In this document: positions 1 to 4,851 of the stretch, piece by piece
Numbering within the stretch: position 1 is the first letter of the stretch
Layout of the letters: every line of letters starts with the position of its first letter
Source of the DNA: Muribaculaceae bacterium
GTDB lineage: Bacteria; Bacteroidota; Bacteroidia; Bacteroidales; Muribaculaceae
Assembly (NCBI GenBank): GCA_029062725.1
Contig: JAIDPP010000222.1
Span: forward strand, 1-7,164
DNA: 7,164 bases
Reading direction: 5' to 3'
Notes under the pieces: generated by a model
The model's input: the letters and a program-made list of their open reading frames with translations, nothing else
Told to the model about the DNA's origin: nothing
The model's database searches: none
Made by a program: the position numbers and the translations under genes

Positions 1-347
1 AGGATATCCGCGTCCGCGCGGTGCCGAAGAAAAACAATCTGAAGGTATCCATAATTCAGGGAATAGACAGGAAAGTCGATCTTGAGGAACTTGCCGAGTC
101 AAAGGGGCTCGAATTTCCGGAACTTATCGACGAGCTTGAATCCATTGTGGAATCCGGCACAAAAATCGACATCGCATATTATCTCGATGAAGTGCTCGAC
201 GAGGATCTTCTTGAGGATATGCTCTCCTACTTCCGGGAGACCGAAGAGGATGACCTTGAGGAGGCTATTCAGGAACTCGGAGAAGATGCCGATGATGAGA
301 CCATACGACTTGTAAGGGTGAAATTCCTTTCGGAAATGGGAAATTGA
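1..347 (+). CDS. recQ: ATP-dependent DNA helicase RecQ, C-terminal fragment (5' end outside window)
   Basis: This is the last 114 codons of a gene that enters from the left edge. The frame is open from base 3 and ends at TGA 345-347. A GTG at 21 could be read as a start, but the residues before it (DIRVRAV) continue the reading frame and resemble the family, so I treat the gene as truncated by the window. RecQ is a 3'-5' DNA helicase used in recombination and repair. The visible part lies after the helicase and HRDC domains and forms the acidic tail typical of Bacteroidales RecQ. Recognisable pieces are KVSIIQGIDRKVDLEELA near the start, the stretch SGTKIDIAYYLDEVLDEDLL in the middle, and the ending IRLVRVKFLSEMGN, which closely matches Bacteroides RecQ as I remember it. 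No catalytic motif is in view, so the identification rests on this tail. It is probably transcribed separately from the downstream genes. Confidence 0.88.
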   Translation, partial: DIRVRAVPKKNNLKVSIIQGIDRKVDLEELAESKGLEFPELIDELESIVESGTKIDIAYYLDEVLDEDLLEDMLSYFRETEEDDLEEAIQELGEDADDETIRLVRVKFLSEMGN

Positions 348-370
348 CGGGGGTTTGCAATTTTCCCCGT
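347..370 (+). terminator. Possible terminator hairpin at the end of recQ
   Basis: ACGGGG (347-352) can pair with CCCCGT (365-370), giving a 6-bp stem with a 12-base loop. The left arm begins on the last base of the recQ stop codon. The stem is followed by a pyrimidine-rich run (TTCTCTTCGTT, 371-381) rather than a clean T tract. Position and shape fit a Rho-independent terminator, but the stem is short and the loop large. Confidence 0.42.
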
Positions 371-375
371 TTCTC

Positions 376-406
376 TTCGTTAAATAGACAGCGCACCGTA
401 TTATGG
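376..406 (+). promoter_or_regulatory. Weak candidate promoter for the 643-residue isomerase gene
   Basis: The Bacteroidota consensus is TTTG, then 19-21 bases, then TAnnTTTG. In the recQ-isomerase gap the best arrangement I find is TTCG (376-379), a 19-base spacer and TATTATGG (399-406). The -33 box matches 3 of 4 bases. The -7 box has the TA but only two of the last four bases. A promoter is expected here if the hairpin at 347-370 terminates recQ, but this placement is tentative. Confidence 0.2.
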
Positions 407-427
407 CCGATTCCACTGGATAGGGGC

Positions 428-440
428 ATCGGGCGCCGAT
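428..440 (+). other. Small hairpin in the 5' leader of the isomerase gene
   Basis: ATCGG (428-432) and CCGAT (436-440) are perfect inverted repeats around a 3-base loop (GCG). The hairpin ends 27 bases before the ATG at 468 and is followed by an A-rich, presumably unstructured stretch (441-467) that likely serves ribosome recruitment in place of a Shine-Dalgarno site. It has no T tract, so it is not a terminator. A role in mRNA stability is possible but unproven. Confidence 0.3.
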
Positions 441-467
441 ATAAAAAAGAGAAACGAATAAAAAGAT

Positions 468-2399
468 ATGAAGACAAAGATGCTCGCCGGCATAGGTCTA
501 TCGGCAATAGCCCTTGGCCTTACGGCAAAAGAGGCCGTCATTATGACGGTTGATGGTGTTGATGTTCCGAAATCGGAGTTTGAATACCTCTACCACAAGA
601 ACAGCCAGCAGCAGATGGCTCCACAGTCGATCGATGAATACGCAGAGCTGTTCAAGCTCTATAAACTCAAGGTTGCCGATGCACGCGCCGAAGGTCTTGA
701 CACCCTCGAGAGCTTCCGTCAGGAAATGAACCAATATCGTCACGACCTCGCAGCTCCTTATCTTGCTGACTCCACTTATCTTCTTAATCTGCTTGACGAA
801 TCAGTGCGACGTGCTCAGGAGGAGGTCGAAGCTAACCATATCATGCTTTTCAAGACCCGCGATGCTGCTCAGAACGCTGTGTTGCGCGAGCGCGCCGACT
901 CCATTCTTAAGGTGCTGAAGGGCGGCGGTGACTTCGCTGACCTCGCGTCACGTTTCTCCGGTGACCGTGGCAGTAATTCAAAAGGGGGAAGCATGGGATA
1001 CATCACCGCCCTCCGTTTCCCTTATGCGTTCGAGACCGCTGCCTACACCCTTTCCGATGGAGAGATCTCGGATGTTGTCGAGTCTCCGCAGGGATATCAC
1101 ATCCTCAAGGGAGGTAAGCATCGTCCTGCGAGCGGAAAGGTACTCGCCTCCCATATCCTGATAATGACTCAGGGAGACTCGGAAAAGGAGCCGGGCGCCA
1201 AGGCTCTTGCCGATTCAATCTATTCAGTAGTCAAAGCCGATCCGACGAAGTTCGAGGATCTTGCACGCCGATATTCTGACGACAAAGGTTCGGGCCGTCA
1301 GGGAGGGAAACTTCCCTGGTTCGGTCGCGGTGAGATGGTTGCAGAGTTCGATTCGGTCTCTTTCGCTTTGCCAGATGGCGCTATCAGCGAGCCTTTCAAG
1401 ACTCGATTCGGTTACCATATAATCTATCGCCATGATCATAAGGGAGCCCCTGACAAAGCGGAGCTGAAGCCCGTATTCATGCAAATGCTTGCTTCCGGCC
1501 AAGATCCCCGCTCAAAGATGGTCAGGGATCATCAGACCACGAAACTGGAGATGAAACATAAAGGGAAGCTCAATTCCCGGGTTGTCGAAGCCCTCAAGGC
1601 CGATGCCGGGAAGCAGGGTCTTGACTCTGCGTTCTATGCTAAATGGGAAAGCTATCCCGCCACAGTACTATGCGTGATCAAAGGTAAGAGTTATCCCGTA
1701 AATGGATTCATCAGCTATCTTGGAGGGCGCCTCTATCCCGTTCCCTCCGGAGCGGCTGATTTGATACAGGAGATGCTCGATTCCTATTACAATGTGTTGC
1801 TGGTGGATGCAGAAGAGGAGCTCCTCATGAAGACCCATCCCGAATATGCGAACCTATATCGAGAATATGTTGATGGCTCGCTTCTCTACGAGGTAAGCCT
1901 GCGCAAGGTATGGGATAAGGCGGCCAAGGATGAGGAAGGCCTGAAACGCTATTTCGAGAAGAACCGCGACAGCTATCGCTGGAGCGAGCCGCGCGCCAAA
2001 GGTTATCTTGTCAATGCGGTAAACGATTCAGTAGGGGAGCTGGTTAAGAGCCGCGCCGCCGTTCTTAGTCGAGACTCTCTGGTGAATACCATCCGTAAGG
2101 AATTCGGAAAAGATGTCTCCATCACGAAAGTGCTTGAGACAAAAGGCTCCAACGCCATGATTGACAACATCCTCTTCGGTGGGCCGGAGACCAAGCCTGT
2201 AAATACCAAATATACCGTCTATTTCATGCTTGATCCGCGTGTGATCGTAGCTCCCGAGGAGCTTTCTGATGTAAAGGGTCTCGTGACGAGCGATTATCAG
2301 AACGAACTTCAGGAGGCATGGGAGAAGGAGCTAAAGGAGAAATATCCCGTAGCGGTCAATGAAAAGGTTTTGCGTAAGGTTAAACCTATGAACAAATAA
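468..2399 (+). CDS. Exported peptidyl-prolyl cis-trans isomerase with two parvulin (PpiC-type) domains
   Basis: This 643-residue protein is probably a periplasmic folding factor that isomerises X-Pro bonds in proteins bound for the outer membrane. The N-terminus is a Sec signal peptide: K2 and K4, a hydrophobic core (MLAGIGLSAIALGLTA), and likely cleavage after Ala20. Residues about 23-118 form an N-terminal helical region with a conserved-looking IMTVDGVDVPKSEFEYLY segment. Parvulin domain 1 covers about 120-214 and keeps both signature histidines (H124 in NHIM, H211 in GYHIL). Domain 2 covers about 225-322 and also keeps both (H229 in SHIL, H317 in GYHII). Both contain the family's RxSxD and GG..G segments. 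The remaining ~320 residues (323-643) match no domain I can name. The ATG at 468 gives the signal peptide directly and follows an A-rich leader. The gene matches the first of the clustered PpiC-family genes of Bacteroidales and is probably its own transcription unit. The exact physiological substrate is unknown. Confidence 0.9.
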   Translation: MKTKMLAGIGLSAIALGLTAKEAVIMTVDGVDVPKSEFEYLYHKNSQQQMAPQSIDEYAELFKLYKLKVADARAEGLDTLESFRQEMNQYRHDLAAPYLADSTYLLNLLDESVRRAQEEVEANHIMLFKTRDAAQNAVLRERADSILKVLKGGGDFADLASRFSGDRGSNSKGGSMGYITALRFPYAFETAAYTLSDGEISDVVESPQGYHILKGGKHRPASGKVLASHILIMTQGDSEKEPGAKALADSIYSVVKADPTKFEDLARRYSDDKGSGRQGGKLPWFGRGEMVAEFDSVSFALPDGAISEPFKTRFGYHIIYRHDHKGAPDKAELKPVFMQMLASGQDPRSKMVRDHQTTKLEMKHKGKLNSRVVEALKADAGKQGLDSAFYAKWESYPATVLCVIKGKSYPVNGFISYLGGRLYPVPSGAADLIQEMLDSYYNVLLVDAEEELLMKTHPEYANLYREYVDGSLLYEVSLRKVWDKAAKDEEGLKRYFEKNRDSYRWSEPRAKGYLVNAVNDSVGELVKSRAAVLSRDSLVNTIRKEFGKDVSITKVLETKGSNAMIDNILFGGPETKPVNTKYTVYFMLDPRVIVAPEELSDVKGLVTSDYQNELQEAWEKELKEKYPVAVNEKVLRKVKPMNK

Positions 2400-2402
2400 T
2401 CA

Positions 2403-2416
2403 TTCTCTCCCGAGAA
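2403..2416 (+). other. Small hairpin just after the isomerase stop codon
   Basis: TTCTC (2403-2407) pairs perfectly with GAGAA (2412-2416) around the loop TCCC. It lies 3 bases after the TAA and before the stronger hairpin at 2432-2459. It may protect the mRNA 3' end, or it may be incidental. Confidence 0.3.
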
Positions 2417-2431
2417 GGGGAAGGATAAGGA

Positions 2432-2459
2432 AAGGCGCGGGGGTAATCCTTCGCGCCTT
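2432..2459 (+). terminator. Strong hairpin, probable terminator after the isomerase gene
   Basis: AAGGCGCGGGGG (2432-2443) pairs with CCTTCGCGCCTT (2448-2459) around a TAAT tetraloop. The stem is 12 bp with two internal G-U pairs and a GC-rich core. It lies 32 bases after the stop codon at 2399. The bases right after the stem are pyrimidine-rich (CTTCCATTCCT), and the first real T tract (2477-2485) starts 17 bases downstream. The stem is convincing but the U-tract placement is not textbook, so read-through is possible. Confidence 0.62.
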
Positions 2460-2481
2460 CTTCCATTCCTCCCCCATTTCT

Positions 2482-2512
2482 TTTTATATTCGGGGAAAAA
2501 TCATTAAATTTG
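2482..2512 (+). promoter_or_regulatory. Bacteroidota-type promoter for the lipoprotein-surA-ostA unit
   Basis: TAAATTTG at 2505-2512 is an exact match to the -7 consensus TAnnTTTG recognised by the Bacteroidota housekeeping sigma factor. A partial -33 box (TTTT at 2482-2485, or TTTA at 2483-2486; 3 of 4 bases of TTTG) lies 18-19 bases upstream. It falls inside the T tract that follows the hairpin at 2432-2459. The expected transcription start is a few bases after 2512, almost on the ATG at 2519. Confidence 0.7.
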
Positions 2513-2518
2513 CAGATT

Positions 2519-3397
2519 ATGAGAGCATCCTCGGCAATGATACCGCTTGCCGTCATATTGGCGGCCATATCCTGTTCCAGAAAGCCGGAAGCCGGCGCCG
2601 GACCGGGCGATCCTCTCGTATATGCCGGAGATTCGGCACTTTACAGGGAGGATGTGTTACGTCTGATCCCTTCCGGACTGGCTCCTGATGACAGCTCGGA
2701 GCTGTTCCGGAATATTGTTGACCGCTGGGTTGAGACTCGTATTCTGGAAGAGGTTGCGCGGGAGAATATCGTTGACCGTGAACGGATCGACCGTCTTGCC
2801 GAAGACTATCGCAACCGGCTGATTGTGGATGAATATCTCCGCAAAATGGGAGATATCGCCCCAGCGGAGGTAGCTTCCGAGGAGATAACCGCCTATTACC
2901 GTCAATATGGCGACAGCATGACGCTTGAAGAGCCTCTGGTAAAAGGGATTTTCGTAAGGACGATTGTCAAGGACGACGCCCTCGCCAACATCCGTCGCTG
3001 GATGATGTCGGCGCAGCCTGCGGATATAGACGAGCTGGAGAAAAAAGGGTTGAAGGAGGCTACGGGATATGAATATTTTGCCGAACGATGGGTGGAATGG
3101 AGCGAACTTGCCCGACAGTTACCGGAAAGGGTTCCTGATGCCGATATATTCCTGAAGGAGAACCGCGATGTCGAATTTGTCAGCGGAGGAACAGTATATC
3201 TCCTGCATGTCTCGGATTATATCCTCTCCGGAAATGTGATGCCCGAGGATTTCGCCCGGCAGAAGATCGTCGGCATACTTGCTGACCGGCGTCAAGGCGA
3301 ATACCTCAAAAACCTCAAGCTCTCCATCTACCGCAAGGCGATCAAGGAAGGTAAACTTAAGAAAGGATCTTACGACCCTCTTATAAGGATACCGTGA
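2519..3397 (+). CDS. SurA/PpiC-family lipoprotein without a parvulin domain (putative periplasmic chaperone)
   Basis: This is a 292-residue lipoprotein. A TTG at 2510 is in frame, but it lies inside the -7 promoter box, so I chose the ATG at 2519. From there the N-terminus reads MRASSAMIPLAVILAAISC: a short lipoprotein signal with Cys19 as the predicted lipidation site. Ser at +2 and the lack of an acidic surface-export signal after the Cys suggest an outer-membrane anchor facing the periplasm. The mature part is helical and charged. It begins with a VYAGDSALYREDVLRLIP segment like the start of SurA N-terminal domains. I see no SHIL or GYHI parvulin signatures, so isomerase activity is unlikely even though relatives are often named peptidyl-prolyl isomerases. 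A similar ~280-residue lipoprotein sits beside surA in Bacteroides, as I recall. It is followed after 74 bases by the SurA-like gene, probably in one operon. A role as a tethered chaperone is inferred from family and context. Confidence 0.8.
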   Translation: MRASSAMIPLAVILAAISCSRKPEAGAGPGDPLVYAGDSALYREDVLRLIPSGLAPDDSSELFRNIVDRWVETRILEEVARENIVDRERIDRLAEDYRNRLIVDEYLRKMGDIAPAEVASEEITAYYRQYGDSMTLEEPLVKGIFVRTIVKDDALANIRRWMMSAQPADIDELEKKGLKEATGYEYFAERWVEWSELARQLPERVPDADIFLKENRDVEFVSGGTVYLLHVSDYILSGNVMPEDFARQKIVGILADRRQGEYLKNLKLSIYRKAIKEGKLKKGSYDPLIRIP

Positions 3398-3471
3398 GGT
3401 ATGTTAGATGAGGGCATATCTCCGGATCCCGGTGAAAGAGAAACAAAGACAACAATAAAAAACGAAATACA

Positions 3472-4827
3472 GTGGATTTAAGAAAAATATGGCTTTTGCC
3501 GGCAGCTTTTGCCGCTCTCTGCATGGTAGCAGCCCCGATTAAGAAGAATGTAGTTGATGAGGTGGCCTGGATAGTGGGCGACGAACCGATTTTCCGTTCC
3601 GAGATTGAGGAGCAGTATGCCCAGATGCGGCAGGAGGGAGTTTCGGTCGGAGGCGATCCTTATTGTGTCATCCCCGAACAGTTGGCCGTGGAGAAACTTT
3701 ATCTTCATCAGGCTAAATTAGATACAATAATGGCAGGGGAGGGTCAGGTTCAGGCCGAGGCCGAGGCCAGAATGCAGATGTTTGTCAACAACCTTGGTTC
3801 CCGGGAGCGCGTTGAACAGTATTTCAATAAATCCTACAGTGCACTAAAGGAACAGATGGTAGAGATGATCCGCAACCAGTATGTGGTCAATATGGTACAG
3901 AACCAGTTGACCAAAGATGTGAAGGCCACTCCCAACGATGTTCGGAAGTATTACGACTCCCTTCCCTCTGATTCGATTCCATACGTTCCTTTGCAGGTGG
4001 AGGCTCAGATAATAAAGATAAATCCCGTGATTCCTCAGCAGGAGATCGAGGATGTCAAGGCTCGTCTGCGCGATTATGCCGACCGGGTCAATAGGGGAGA
4101 AGCCAATTTCTCGACCCTCGCCATCATGCATTCCGAAGATGGGTCGGCGATGCAGGGAGGTGAGCTCGGATTCGCGGGCAGATCAAGATATGTGCCGGAA
4201 TTTGCCAATGTAGCCTTTAATCTCAACGATCCCAATAAGGTTTCACGAATTGTCGAGACCGAATATGGTTTCCATATTATCCAGCTTATAGAGAAACGCG
4301 GAGACCAGGCCAATTTCCGGCATATCCTTCTGACTCCTAAAGTGAATGAAAAGGATCTTGAGCAGGCGCGTGTGCGCCTCGACTCCCTCCGGAAGGAGAT
4401 TCTGGCTGATAAATACAGTTTCGAGGAAGCAGCTCTGTACGTTTCGCAGGATAAAGACACCAAGAACAATAAAGGCGTTATGGTCAATCCACAGACCGGT
4501 AGCTCGCGGTTCGAGATGTCGCAGTTGCCTCCGGAAGTGGCACGCAGGATAGAGATGATGCAACCCGGAGAGCTCTCGGAAGCTTTCGTTATGAAAGACG
4601 CCACCAAGAACAAGGATGTGGTGGTGCTCGTAAAGCTCACTTCTCGTATTCCTGGTCATAAGGCCACTCTTGCCGACGATTTCAACATGATGAAACAGAT
4701 GTATGAAGCATCTCATAAAAAGGAGATACTTAAAGACTGGGTGGAGAACAAGATAAAAACCACCTACATCAAGATAGGAGAAGGCTGGGATGCCTGCGAA
4801 TTTCAATATGAGGGCTGGAAGAAATAA
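3472..4827 (+). CDS. surA: SurA-like periplasmic chaperone / peptidyl-prolyl isomerase with two parvulin-like domains
   Basis: This 451-residue exported protein resembles SurA, which escorts outer-membrane proteins through the periplasm. The start is GTG: the frame is closed by a TGA at 3433-3435 and has no ATG between there and 3472. Starting at the GTG gives a proper signal peptide (MDLRKIWLLPAAFAALCMVAA, cleavage near residue 20-21). Cys17 has Leu before it, so a lipobox is unlikely. The SurA N-terminal domain spans about 27-160, opening with DEVAWIVGDEPIFRSEIE. Parvulin-like domain 1 spans about 174-275: the first histidine is replaced by Gln179 (EAQII), while H268 (GFHII) is kept. Domain 2 spans about 280-392: H284 (RHILL) is kept, but the second histidine position reads VVVLVKL. 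The tail ends CEFQYEGWKK, as in Bacteroides relatives I remember. Chaperone activity is therefore more secure than isomerase activity. The 74-base gap upstream has an A-rich leader and no clear promoter. The next gene starts 24 bases downstream, so co-transcription is likely. Confidence 0.86.
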   Translation: MDLRKIWLLPAAFAALCMVAAPIKKNVVDEVAWIVGDEPIFRSEIEEQYAQMRQEGVSVGGDPYCVIPEQLAVEKLYLHQAKLDTIMAGEGQVQAEAEARMQMFVNNLGSRERVEQYFNKSYSALKEQMVEMIRNQYVVNMVQNQLTKDVKATPNDVRKYYDSLPSDSIPYVPLQVEAQIIKINPVIPQQEIEDVKARLRDYADRVNRGEANFSTLAIMHSEDGSAMQGGELGFAGRSRYVPEFANVAFNLNDPNKVSRIVETEYGFHIIQLIEKRGDQANFRHILLTPKVNEKDLEQARVRLDSLRKEILADKYSFEEAALYVSQDKDTKNNKGVMVNPQTGSSRFEMSQLPPEVARRIEMMQPGELSEAFVMKDATKNKDVVVLVKLTSRIPGHKATLADDFNMMKQMYEASHKKEILKDWVENKIKTTYIKIGEGWDACEFQYEGWKK

Positions 4828-4835
4828 GTTAATCC

Positions 4836-4851
4836 TAAGAGAGGGTAAATA
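4836..4851 (+). promoter_or_regulatory. Shine-Dalgarno-like site before the OstA-like gene
   Basis: In the 24-base gap after the SurA-like gene, a purine run AAGAGAGGG (4838-4846) sits 5 bases before the ATG at 4852, with TAAAT between. This is closer to a classical ribosome binding site than anything before the other genes here, whose leaders are only A-rich. The short spacing supports translation from the same transcript as the SurA-like gene. Confidence 0.4.

Noticed and set aside
21..347. A complete small 108-residue gene starting at GTG 21
   Set aside because: The frame is open to the window edge and the upstream residues continue RecQ-like sequence, so this is the tail of a longer gene.
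344..553. Open + strand frame of 69 codons bridging recQ and the isomerase gene
   Set aside because: It overlaps both neighbours. Its basic, Arg/Lys-rich translation looks like translated leader and signal-peptide DNA in the wrong frame.
2510..2518. TTG 2510 as the start of the lipoprotein
   Set aside because: It lies within the -7 promoter box and only adds three residues to the signal peptide. ATG 2519 is the better start.
3422..3432. CCGG-ATC-CCGG hairpin in the gap before the SurA-like gene
   Set aside because: It has only 4 bp, no T tract and no extension outward. It is too small to call a terminator or regulator.
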